A program made the translations under genes and the position numbers. Of a stretch of DNA of 64,000 nt, positions 45,312-53,369 are shown in pieces; the stretch's first letter is position 1; every line of letters starts with the position of its first letter. The stretch comes from Paenibacillus oralis (GTDB lineage: Bacteria > Bacillota > Bacilli > Paenibacillales > Paenibacillaceae). Under the pieces are notes generated by a model. It saw nothing but the letters and a program-made list of their open reading frames with translations. It ran no database searches and was not told the DNA's origin. Location: the NCBI RefSeq assembly GCF_003863965.1, contig NZ_RRCN01000001.1:7189071-7253070 (forward strand). The letters run 5' to 3'.

Positions 45312-46748
45312 TTAGTCTTTCAGACGTTCAACCAGCTCGTCGTATTTCGGACTCTTCAGGAAATTGTCGATGGAGATATGCTCCGCGTTCGGCCGGTTCG
45401 CCTTTGCGCGCTCTGTGAGCGTTTTTTGCGTAATGACGATATCCGCGTCTTCCGGAATCTCGCTGACCGCCGAATTGACGACCGTCACCTTAACCCCGGC
45501 ATCCTGCATTTTTTTGCGCAGCACCGAAGCGCCCATGGCGCTCGAGCCCATACCGGCATCGCAGGCGAACACGATTTTGTCGACCGTATCCTTACGAACG
45601 CTTGTCACTGCTTCAGCCGCCGCTTGCGTATTGATGCCGGCGGATTTCATCTCTTTCATTTTTGCCGAAGCTTCTTCCAAATCCAGTTCTTCATCGTTTT
45701 GCTTACCCGTTTTCAGCAGCAAAGCCGCAACCAGGAAGGAAACAACCGCGGCTACGATGACCCCGCTGAACATCGGCAGGAACCCGCCTTTTGGCGTCAT
45801 CATAATGTAAGTGATAATACTGCCTGGAGAAGGCGCCCCGGAAAGAGCGGCACCGGTCAACTGGAACGTAAACGTACCGGCTACGCCTCCGGCGATCGCG
45901 GCAAGAATCAGCACCGGCTTCATCAGGATGTACGGGAAGTAAATCTCGTGAATCCCGCCGAGGAAGTGGATGACGACCGCACCCGGAGCGGATTGCTTCG
46001 CCGAACCGCGTCCGACCAGCCAGTAAGCAAGCAGGATACCAAGGCCGGGGCCGGGGTTGGATTCGAGCATGAACAACATGGATTTACCTACCCGCGAGAC
46101 TTCTTCAGCCGCGATTGGCGTAATAACGCCATGGTTGATGGCATTGTTCAGGAACAACACCTTGCCCGGTTCGATAATGATATTGACCAGCGGAAGCAAT
46201 TGGGCATTCACCAGGAAGTTCACCCCGGCAGACAAAACCTGGCTGATCGCTTGAACGAACGGGCCTACGCCGGAGTAAGCTCCCAGCGCCATCGCGCCGC
46301 CCAAAATCCCGATCGAGAAGTTGTTGACCAGCATCTCGAAGCCGGAGCGGATTTTGCCTTCGATCGCTTTGTCGAACTGTTTGATCACCCAAGCCGACAA
46401 AGGACCTACGATCATGGCACCAAGGAACATCGGAATGTCGCTGCCGACGATAACCCCCATCGTCACGATGGCGCCGGTGACGGCCCCGCGTTTGCCGTGA
46501 ATCATTTGCCCGCCGGTGTAGCCGATCAGCAGCGGCAGCAAATATTTGATCATCGGGTCGACCAGTTTGGCCAAATATTCGTTTGGAATCCAACCGGTCG
46601 GAATAAACAAGGCGGTAATCAAGCCCCAGGCGATAAAAGCGCCGATGTTCGGCATGACCATACCGCTAAGCGCACGGCCGAACTGCTGCACCTTTACCCG
46701 GGCTCCGCCGGTTCCCTTTGGTTGTGTTTTGGTTTGTGCTATAGCCAT
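45312..46748 (-). CDS. mtlA: PTS mannitol-specific EIICB permease
   Basis: Imports mannitol as mannitol-1-phosphate. 478 residues: IIC membrane domain (~1-340; GRALSGMVMPNIGAFIAWG, FLGGIHEIYFPYILM) and a C-terminal IIB domain (~385-478) with the phosphocysteine in VFACDAGMGSSAMGASVL. The A domain is separate (MtlF). GAAGGAGG precedes the ATG. First gene of the operon, with a weak cre-like site 80-90 nt upstream. Confidence 0.96.
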   Translation of the reverse strand: MAIAQTKTQPKGTGGARVKVQQFGRALSGMVMPNIGAFIAWGLITALFIPTGWIPNEYLAKLVDPMIKYLLPLLIGYTGGQMIHGKRGAVTGAIVTMGVIVGSDIPMFLGAMIVGPLSAWVIKQFDKAIEGKIRSGFEMLVNNFSIGILGGAMALGAYSGVGPFVQAISQVLSAGVNFLVNAQLLPLVNIIIEPGKVLFLNNAINHGVITPIAAEEVSRVGKSMLFMLESNPGPGLGILLAYWLVGRGSAKQSAPGAVVIHFLGGIHEIYFPYILMKPVLILAAIAGGVAGTFTFQLTGAALSGAPSPGSIITYIMMTPKGGFLPMFSGVIVAAVVSFLVAALLLKTGKQNDEELDLEEASAKMKEMKSAGINTQAAAEAVTSVRKDTVDKIVFACDAGMGSSAMGASVLRKKMQDAGVKVTVVNSAVSEIPEDADIVITQKTLTERAKANRPNAEHISIDNFLKSPKYDELVERLKD

Positions 46749-46825
46749 AAAGAGAAACCTCCTTCAAAAATTGTGCGGACCACCACAAACTTTATCATTT
46801 ACCGTGTTCCTAATCTCATCCTAAT

Positions 46826-46839
46826 TCAAAGCGCTTTCC
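46826..46839 (-). promoter_or_regulatory. Candidate cre (CcpA) site before mtlA
   Basis: TCAAAGCGCTTTCC (read on plus) matches the Bacillus cre consensus TGWNANCGNTNWCA except at two positions, with the AAAGCGCTTT core intact. It lies about 80 nt upstream of mtlA; catabolite repression of mannitol use is well known. Confidence 0.45.
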
Positions 46840-46982
46840 TTCTCAATGAAATCAAAACACGGTTTCGTCATGATCATTGTTGACAATTTTTTAGGAGCAC
46901 AAAAAAAAGCCGCCCGCTCTATTCCGATATAATAGATGGACAGCTTTCAGCATTTCCGCGGGCGGAAGCGAATATATATCTT

Positions 46983-47195
46983 TTAAGAAGAAGCTTGGAT
47001 CTGCGGGAATTCCTGCACGATTTCCTCGCCGAAAAACAAGTCATCCAGGGAGCTCAGCGTCCCGTCTTCCTCCACTTGATAAACCGACATCTTGTCGCCG
47101 TTTACCGTCAGTTCGATAAAGCATCCCCAGCAGTAAAACTGATGGGAACCGATTTTGCCGATATCCTTGGAATTGCAATTTGGACATTTCATCAT
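46983..47195 (-). CDS. Small zinc-ribbon-like protein of unknown function
   Basis: 70 residues. Begins MMKCPNCNSKDIGKIG and continues HQFYCWGCFIEL, giving two CxxC pairs 16 residues apart, a typical zinc ribbon; the C-terminal half (SVYQVEEDGTLSSLDDLFF) is acidic. I chose ATG 47195 because AGGTGG lies about 8 nt upstream and the zinc pairs start at once. It follows the PRC-barrel gene by 28 bp and may share its transcript. I do not recognise a named family. Confidence 0.75.
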   Translation of the reverse strand: MMKCPNCNSKDIGKIGSHQFYCWGCFIELTVNGDKMSVYQVEEDGTLSSLDDLFFGEEIVQEFPQIQASS

Positions 47196-47223
47196 TGACC
47201 GACCACCTACCGTTCGTAAAAAT

Positions 47224-47727
47224 TCATGGCTTTTCAAGCAACTGCTCGCTGCTTCGGGGCACCATGATCGCATTTTCCCCTCGGGTCATTTCCGGGACAA
47301 AGGGGAGCATTTTCCGCCCTTCCATCAGATCGGTGAAAAACCCGTCGCTTATTTCAATTCCAGTAATTGTGTTTCCCAATTCGTGTTCAAAATAAACATC
47401 CGTGACGTATCCGATCCGAATCCCGTCCTCCGTAAGTACGGACAGATCCTTTAATTTGCCGGGTCCGGACAAAAACGTATTTTGTATATGCTCGGCTTCC
47501 CATTTGCAGACAGCCTGTTGATTGCGTATCATCACAGCATCTTCGCCGTAAGCGGCGATATCGTCCCAGAGCACCACCTTAACGCTGGAAGAAAACAGAG
47601 ATCTGTTCTCCAGCTGAATGCCCGTGATCGACCAATCGCCCCCCAGCAAAACATCAAGGACTTTCCCGACCCGCTTGCCTTGTTCTACATCAAAGACAGC
47701 CAGGCCGATCATCTCCTGCATTCTCAT
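47224..47727 (-). CDS. PRC-barrel domain protein (YrrD-like)
   Basis: 167 residues forming two PRC-barrel repeats: EMIGLAVFDVEQGKRVGKVLD with ITGIQLE (1-75) and KDLSVLTEDGIRIGYVTDVYF with ITGIEISDGFF (95-150). Such barrels bind RNA or proteins; the B. subtilis neighbour yrrD has this fold and stands in the same yrv/yrr neighbourhood. The binding site is weak (GGGAG at 10 nt). Function unknown. Confidence 0.82.
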   Translation of the reverse strand: MRMQEMIGLAVFDVEQGKRVGKVLDVLLGGDWSITGIQLENRSLFSSSVKVVLWDDIAAYGEDAVMIRNQQAVCKWEAEHIQNTFLSGPGKLKDLSVLTEDGIRIGYVTDVYFEHELGNTITGIEISDGFFTDLMEGRKMLPFVPEMTRGENAIMVPRSSEQLLEKP

Positions 47728-47810
47728 GAATCGACGACACTCCCTGCTGGCATTTCCCTTGATTGCTTAGCCGAATTCAACCTCCCTTCGCAAAAGCTGG
47801 ACAACCCCTG

Positions 47811-48971
47811 TTACGAGTGCCCATGATTTCTTTTACGAAGACGTTCCAAAATGGTTGCAATTTTTTCTGCGGTTTGCACAACTTCTTCTTTAGTATTACC
47901 CCATCCAAAGCTAAAACGAATCGCCGAACGTAAAAAAGCCTCAGATACGTGCATCGCCTCAAGCACATGCGACGGTTCCAGCGACCCCGAGGTGCAGGCC
48001 GATCCGCTTGAAGCGGCGATCCCTTCCATATCCAGGTTCATCAGCATCGTCTCCGAATCACACTCGGGAAAACTGATATTGACGATATGCGGCAAATGCT
48101 CGGTAGGATGGCCGTTGACGTGGAATCTTTCGCGCGTAATGCGCTCCTCCAGCGCGTTGAGCAATTCCCGGCGCAGCTCCGCCTCATGGGCGGTCCGCTC
48201 CTCCCGCTCAGACGCAACCAGTTCCACCGCCTTGGCGAAGCCGGCGATCCCCGCCATGTTTTCCGTGCCCGCCCGGCGTTTTCTTTCCTGAAGTCCGCCG
48301 TGCAGAATCGGCTCGATCAGCAGGTCCTTCCGCACATACAAAGCCCCGACTCCTTGCGGGCCATTGATTTTGTGGGAGGAGAAGCTCATCAGATCGACCG
48401 GAAGCTCGCTTACGGAAATCGGAATCGAACCGAGCGCTTGCACGGCATCGACGTGAAACACGATCCCCTGCTCCCTGGCAACTTGTCCGATCTCCTCAAT
48501 CGGCTGAATCGTCCCAACCTCGTTATTGCCGTACATTACGCTGATCAGGATCGTATCCGGCCGAATCGCCTCCCGCACCTGCTCCGGATGCACCAGGCCG
48601 TACCGGTCGGCCGGCAGATACGTCACCTCGAAGCCATCCTTTTCCAAACGCTCGCAGGCATGCAAAACGGCATGATGCTCGATGGACGTCGTAATGATGT
48701 GGCGCCCCTTATCTTTAAGGGCAGCCGCCGTGCCGAACAGCGCCAGGTTGTCGCTTTCCGTGCCGCCGCTCGTAAACACCAGCTCATCCGGACGGCAGCC
48801 GATGCGCGAGGAGATCGCATCCCGCGCCCCGTTGACGAGCCGCTTGGCGGCGCGGCCGTAAAAATGCACGCTCGAGGCGTTGCCGAACTGCTCCCGCATC
48901 ACGTTCAGCATCGTTTCCGCAACCTGCGGATGGACCGGAGTGGATGCGGCATGGTCCAGATATATTTTCAT
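47811..48971 (-). CDS. Cysteine desulfurase (YrvO/IscS type)
   Basis: PLP enzyme that takes sulfur from cysteine for tRNA thiolation or Fe-S assembly. 386 residues; motifs YLDHAASTPVHP, FTSGGTESDNLAL, HVDAVQALGSIPI, the PLP lysine in SSHKINGPQGVG and the sulfur-carrying cysteine in SSGSACTSGSLEPSHVL. In B. subtilis yrvO donates sulfur to the tRNA 2-thiolase MnmA, whose gene follows directly; here mnmA is not present downstream, and PRC-barrel and zinc-ribbon genes follow instead. It has its own promoter just upstream. Confidence 0.93.
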   Translation of the reverse strand: MKIYLDHAASTPVHPQVAETMLNVMREQFGNASSVHFYGRAAKRLVNGARDAISSRIGCRPDELVFTSGGTESDNLALFGTAAALKDKGRHIITTSIEHHAVLHACERLEKDGFEVTYLPADRYGLVHPEQVREAIRPDTILISVMYGNNEVGTIQPIEEIGQVAREQGIVFHVDAVQALGSIPISVSELPVDLMSFSSHKINGPQGVGALYVRKDLLIEPILHGGLQERKRRAGTENMAGIAGFAKAVELVASEREERTAHEAELRRELLNALEERITRERFHVNGHPTEHLPHIVNISFPECDSETMLMNLDMEGIAASSGSACTSGSLEPSHVLEAMHVSEAFLRSAIRFSFGWGNTKEEVVQTAEKIATILERLRKRNHGHS

Positions 48972-49009
48972 GAATTATCACCTTATCCGGTATACTTTTA
49001 ATCATGCAT

Positions 49010-49039
49010 ATTATATATTTATTCCGGAAAAATTCGCAA
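49010..49039 (-). promoter_or_regulatory. Probable promoter of the cysteine desulfurase gene
   Basis: Minus strand TTGCGA (49039-49034), 18-nt spacer, TATAAT (49015-49010), about 40 nt before the start codon. Confidence 0.55.
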
Positions 49040-49059
49040 TCAAACCGTTATTTCTTAAG

Positions 49060-49387
49060 TCAACGTGAGATTTTCTCAGGCTGCCCGGACAAGCCGTAGA
49101 AAAACAATTCCATCCACCCGTCCATATTCCTGATTGCGCCTTCCTCGCGGGAAGCTTCCGCCGATATCGCCCCAGCTCATTTCGGTACATCGCAAAGTAG
49201 AGCAAGGCCGTCTCATCCGTCCGGTCTTTATGAATATATCCTTCTTGCTTTCCCAGCGCAACAAATTTCATAAAAAAGTCCATCACCTTCTGCTCGCTAT
49301 ACCTTTCCATCATCTGTACCAATCCGCCCAATTCGGATTTTCTTTAAGCCAAGAAACGCAAATCGGCCCTTTGCCCGTTTACTGCAT
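49060..49387 (-). pseudogene. TetR-family regulator remnant, truncated and frameshifted
   Basis: The surviving piece reads GGLVQMMERYSEQKVMDFF and GKQEGYIHKDRTDETALLYF, the C-terminal domain of a Paenibacillus-type TetR regulator. Near 49165 the frame shifts: the true continuation, EEGAIRNMDGWMELFFYG to a stop at 49060, is in the next frame. Upstream, AGGAGG and an ATG (49387) survive, but the frame stops after two codons and the DNA-binding domain is missing, so an internal deletion has removed it. Confidence 0.6.
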
Positions 49388-49471
49388 GTTTTATCGAAAA
49401 CCTCCTCTTTAAATGAAATGGGCACGATTCAACATATTTCCTTCCTTTAACCGTAAATTTATAGCATAATA

Positions 49472-49487
49472 ATTATAACGTTATAAT
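49472..49487. promoter_or_regulatory. 16-bp perfect palindrome before the membrane AraC regulator
   Basis: ATTATAACGTTATAAT is self-complementary throughout and includes a TATAAT hexamer at 49482-49487, 35 nt before the start codon of the regulator gene. It may be both -10 region and operator; no good -35 was found. Confidence 0.45.
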
Positions 49488-49521
49488 GATAAAACAGACG
49501 GGTAAAGGGGGGAGGTTATTC

Positions 49522-51939
49522 ATGCCCAAAACAGCAAACCATTCAAAGCCGATGTTCGGCATCCCGGCCAGGTGGAACCATTTCAAATCCAAACTTCTGC
49601 TCAAATACACGTTATCCTATATTTTAATGTTCCTCATCCCGCTGACGCTGGTCACGGCACTGGTTTATGAAAGCGCAGTCAGAAGCCTGCGTACAGAGAT
49701 CGAGCAATCCAATGTGAATCAGTTGAACCAGGTCAAAACGACGATCGACGAGCGGATGGCCGAGCTGCAGGAAATCGCCAGTAAAATTTCGTACGACGAG
49801 CATTTGACACCATACATGGTGCGCCATCCTTTATACAGCGCCGACGCGATCCGTACATTGGCCAGCTATAAAGCAAACAGCAGCATCCTGGAGGATCTTT
49901 TTTTGTATTTTCACCATGACTCAATCATCTACTCCTCCACGGGCCTAACCTACGTCAACGTGGTGTTTGAACGAATGTACAAGTTTGAAAATTGGACAAG
50001 CGAGCAGCTGTTGCGCGATTTAAACGAGTTGAAGCAGCCGATGATGCGGCCCGCGGAGAAGGTCAGCGTCTATTCGCGCAACGACCCCATGCTGACCTTT
50101 TTGGTGCCGATTAAACCCAACGATCAATACCCTTACGGCACGGTGGTTTATTTAATGAAAGAATCCAAGCTGACCGGGGTTATGGATTCCATATTGAGCG
50201 ATTTTTCGGGCAGCAGCTACATCTTCGACCAGAAAGGCAACGCCTTGACGGTCAACAATCACGGCGCAAGTCCGCAGGCTGAAGACCTAAAGGTGTTACC
50301 TACCCTTAAACCGGGCATTCATAGCCTTTCTTTTGACGGTGAGCAGTATTCCGTTGTTGTCGTCAAGTCTGAAGCTAATGGATGGCTTTATGTAACGGCA
50401 ATGCCCAGCTACCAATTTTTCAGCCGCGTTGCCCATATTAAGGAGCTTGTCTTTCTAATCTTCTGCATCGCCGTGTTAACCGGGATCATCGCGGCCATGC
50501 TGCTGGCGAAGCGGCAATATCACCCGATCAAAGACCTGCTTGAGTTCGCCAAAATCAAAAACCATTCTGCGGACAATCTCAAAACCCGAAACGAATGGGA
50601 TTGGATCAAGCAAACCATCCATGATTACAATGCCAGAATCGATATGCAGCAGCCTTATGTACGGAATCAATGCCTGCTTTTACTGCTGAAATACGGGAAA
50701 CCCGACGATCCGGAAATCGAACGGATGATTGACGGGGCAGGGTTGATGCTTCCGCAGGGCCAAGGCTTTTATTTTTCCGTGATTTTGGCGTGGGACGAGA
50801 CGGCCGAGGGGGAGAAAAACTGGAAGGAACAGCAGCACTTGCAGGAAATGCTTAGCGAATTCGAATTTGCCGAGCTGGGGACTCATGTTTACGGGATGGA
50901 ATTTTCTGCGGCCGAGCAGTTTGCGCTGATCGTATCGCTCTCCGCGAGCAGCCGGAAGGAGGCGCAAGACCGTATCTTGCCTATCATTGAAGCGATTAAA
51001 GTATGGGTGATCGAAAACTCCCGGCTTGTCCCCTATTTCGGGGTTGGAACGTTATACGATGATCCGGCGAATCTGAACCAGTCATTCATAGAGGCGTCAG
51101 CCGCCTTGGAATACCGCATGATCGGCAGCAACGGACGCGTCACCTATTTTGAACAGATCGCGGAGCTCTCTATCCCTTCGGCGGAAACGTTCTGGATTTC
51201 GCGCAAGACGATACTGAAGCTCGAGCACGGGCTGAAACAAGGCAATGAGTTGGTCGCAAGACAGATGATCGCTTCGATCATCAATGAACTGAAGGATGAG
51301 TCCTTATCGGTCTCCCTGCTCCGCTGCATCTGTTTCGACCTGTTGAATTCGCTGCTCCGCACAGCTTCCGAGTTGGGGATGAACGAGGTGTTTCAGAACA
51401 TATCGAGCTTTACCTCCTTCGAATCCTTGGAGGAGCTTGAGGTTAAACTATGCTCACTCGCTTCCCGGATCTGCCTTCAGGTTGAGCGCAATGCGGAAAC
51501 CGGGCAGCATTCCCTAATGGACGATATCGTGGCCTACGTGGACCAGCAATTCGCCGATTATACGCTCAGCCTGGAGCACGTTGCCCTCAGATATTCGATT
51601 TCCACTTCTTATCTGAGCCGCTGCTTCAAAGAAAAGACAGGCTACAATTTCTCGCAGTATATCTGGCAATGCCGCATGAAGGAGGTCATCCGGCTGCTCG
51701 TAAACACCGATGCCCCGCTGAAAGAAATCATCGAACAGGTCGGCTACCTGGATGCGCCAAACTTTATCCGCAAGTTCAAAAAAGAGACCGGGTATACCCC
51801 GGGGCAATACCGCAAGCTGCACGCGGCCAAACCGGAGGCTGTTAAGCTGCAATCCGTCAAGCCGCAAACTGTCAAGCCGCAAACTGTCAAGCCGCACATG
51901 CCCGAGCCATCCGTGCCCGAAGCGTTCGAGGGTCCATGA
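49522..51939 (+). CDS. Membrane-anchored AraC-family regulator with extracellular sensor
   Basis: 805 residues. TM1 (YTLSYILMFLIPLTLVTALVY split at ~33-53), an extracellular cache-like domain (~55-300), TM2 (LVFLIFCIAVLTGIIAAMLLA split at ~308-328), a cytoplasmic helical region (~330-650), and a C-terminal AraC double HTH (~665-770; HVALRYSISTSYLSRCFKEK, LKEIIEQVGYLDAPNFIRKFK). These one-component transmembrane regulators usually control nearby sugar ABC operons in Paenibacillus; the mannoside locus to the right is the obvious target. ATG 49522 follows GGGGGGAGG. Odd: the last ~40 residues contain a VK(L/P)Q(S/T) repeat coded by 15-nt tandem repeats. Confidence 0.92.
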   Translation: MPKTANHSKPMFGIPARWNHFKSKLLLKYTLSYILMFLIPLTLVTALVYESAVRSLRTEIEQSNVNQLNQVKTTIDERMAELQEIASKISYDEHLTPYMVRHPLYSADAIRTLASYKANSSILEDLFLYFHHDSIIYSSTGLTYVNVVFERMYKFENWTSEQLLRDLNELKQPMMRPAEKVSVYSRNDPMLTFLVPIKPNDQYPYGTVVYLMKESKLTGVMDSILSDFSGSSYIFDQKGNALTVNNHGASPQAEDLKVLPTLKPGIHSLSFDGEQYSVVVVKSEANGWLYVTAMPSYQFFSRVAHIKELVFLIFCIAVLTGIIAAMLLAKRQYHPIKDLLEFAKIKNHSADNLKTRNEWDWIKQTIHDYNARIDMQQPYVRNQCLLLLLKYGKPDDPEIERMIDGAGLMLPQGQGFYFSVILAWDETAEGEKNWKEQQHLQEMLSEFEFAELGTHVYGMEFSAAEQFALIVSLSASSRKEAQDRILPIIEAIKVWVIENSRLVPYFGVGTLYDDPANLNQSFIEASAALEYRMIGSNGRVTYFEQIAELSIPSAETFWISRKTILKLEHGLKQGNELVARQMIASIINELKDESLSVSLLRCICFDLLNSLLRTASELGMNEVFQNISSFTSFESLEELEVKLCSLASRICLQVERNAETGQHSLMDDIVAYVDQQFADYTLSLEHVALRYSISTSYLSRCFKEKTGYNFSQYIWQCRMKEVIRLLVNTDAPLKEIIEQVGYLDAPNFIRKFKKETGYTPGQYRKLHAAKPEAVKLQSVKPQTVKPQTVKPHMPEPSVPEAFEGP

Positions 51940-52050
51940 CACTAGCGGCACTAGCGTTGCATAAACTCTTGCATGATTTGCAGCCCTGATACTTTCCAGA
52001 TTTCCGGAATTTATCAGGTTTTCGAATGGAAACTATCGTCCGCCGGAGAT

Positions 52051-52234
52051 CTAACGGTTGTAGCGGCTGCTATTGCACGAAAAAAGCCCTTTTCTAAATT
52101 CTAACGGTTGTGAGCGGCGTTATTTGCCTTAATCTGGGCAAAAATAGCCGGGTTTAAGTGAAATAAGCGCATGGCAACCGTTAGAATTTGAAATCAACGT
52201 TTTTGGAACAAATAGCGCTTGTGTCAACCGTTAG
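52051..52234. repeat. Four-unit palindromic element, TAACGGTTG type
   Basis: CTAACGGTTG at 52051 and 52101, CAACCGTTAG at 52175 and 52225; with the AAATA ends of the inverted units at 52161 and 52210 the offsets are 0, 50, 110 and 159. It fills most of the 413-bp gap between the AraC regulator and the GH130 gene; the rest is a terminator. Confidence 0.8.
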
Positions 52235-52298
52235 AATGTATGGTTAGGGGAGCCCCGTGTCCTCGCAGGGCCCCCGCTCCTCGCCTGAAAGCGCGGCA

Positions 52299-52345
52299 AA
52301 GCGTCCCGCGCCGGGCATGAAGACCGGCCGGGACGCTTATTTTTG
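52299..52345 (+). terminator. Terminator downstream of the AraC regulator
   Basis: AAGCGTCCCG/CGGGACGCTT stem (52299-52308 with 52329-52338) with an inner GCCGG/CCGGC pairing, followed by ATTTTTG on the plus strand. The minus side has no T run, so it serves the regulator gene first; it may still stop the GH130 transcript. Confidence 0.7.
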
Positions 52346-52352
52346 ATATGAA

Positions 52353-53369
52353 TTATTCCGCTTGCTCCAGGAGGTAATCGACGAGCTCTTCTACCGGTAC
52401 CGTGGCCAGCGCGATCGCCGTGTCGGTCACCCCGTAGTAGATGTAGAGCAGACCGTCCTTAACGACATTCCCCGTCGGGAAGATGACGTTCGGAATTTGG
52501 TAGCCGAATTTTTCGTAATACGTTTCCGGTTCCATGATGAAGTTTTTTGTGCGGGCGATGATTTTTTCCGGGTTCTCGAGATCCAGCAGCATCGCGCCGA
52601 CCCGGTATACGACCTCGTCGTCCACTCCGTGGTACAGCACCAGCCAGCCGCGATCGGTGCGCACCGGCGGCGTCGATCCGCCGATTTTGCGCGATTCCCA
52701 GGCCGGGTTTTCCGCCTTCGCCAGCAGCTTCGGCTCCTCCCAATGGAGCAGATCGTCCGAATAGGTGATCCACATCGCCGCTTTTTCCGTGCCATAGGCT
52801 TCGCCCACATATTCCTCCGGCCGGCGCAGCAGCACGAACTTGCCGTTTATTTTCTCCGGGAACAAAATGTTGTCGCGGTCGTTAATGTCCAGCGGCGTCG
52901 TGTCGGACACAAACTCCCAGTCGATCAGGTTTTTGGAGGCGAGGATCGACGAGCGCGTCAGCCAATGCCCCTCCTGCTCGCCCCAGCCGTCCGGATATTC
53001 GGGAATCGAGCGCTCCGGCACGCCCCGGCCGGTCGGGTAGTAGCTCATCGCGCACGGACGCAGCGCGTAGTTCATATAAAACGTATCGTCGATTTTGACG
53101 ATCCGCGGGTCCTGGACGCTGCCGTAAGGGAATCCGAGCATGTCCGGCGTGACGATCGGCTCGTCCTTCACATGGGTGAAGTGCACGCCGTCCTCGCTTT
53201 CCAACAGCCCCAGAAAGTTTTTGCACGGGGTCAGCGATCCCGCCGTCCGCTCGATCATATAAAGCTTGCCGTTATCGATAATCACCGCCGGGTTAAAAAC
53301 CGTTACTTTTCTCCATTCGTATCCGCCCGGGACCACAATCGGGTTCTCCGGGTGCCTTGTTATTTTCAT
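52353..53369 (-). CDS. GH130 family mannoside phosphorylase or hydrolase
   Basis: 338-residue five-bladed beta-propeller glycosidase. The catalytic aspartate is in YGSVQDPRIVKID (~88), with NPAVIIDNGKLYMIERT, GGSTPPVRTDRGWLVLYHGV and NVIFPTGNVV as family blades. Most GH130 members phosphorolyse or hydrolyse beta-mannosides; the phosphate-binding arginine/histidine set could not be checked by eye, so the reaction is open. It is the last gene of the ABC-GH3-GH38-GH130 series and overlaps the GH38 stop by ATGA. Confidence 0.9.
   Translation of the reverse strand: MKITRHPENPIVVPGGYEWRKVTVFNPAVIIDNGKLYMIERTAGSLTPCKNFLGLLESEDGVHFTHVKDEPIVTPDMLGFPYGSVQDPRIVKIDDTFYMNYALRPCAMSYYPTGRGVPERSIPEYPDGWGEQEGHWLTRSSILASKNLIDWEFVSDTTPLDINDRDNILFPEKINGKFVLLRRPEEYVGEAYGTEKAAMWITYSDDLLHWEEPKLLAKAENPAWESRKIGGSTPPVRTDRGWLVLYHGVDDEVVYRVGAMLLDLENPEKIIARTKNFIMEPETYYEKFGYQIPNVIFPTGNVVKDGLLYIYYGVTDTAIALATVPVEELVDYLLEQAE

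Noticed and set aside
49011..49331. 106-residue intact regulator gene
   Set aside because: The frame is a TetR C-terminal fragment whose last third is out of frame with the conserved ending, so it is a remnant, not a gene.
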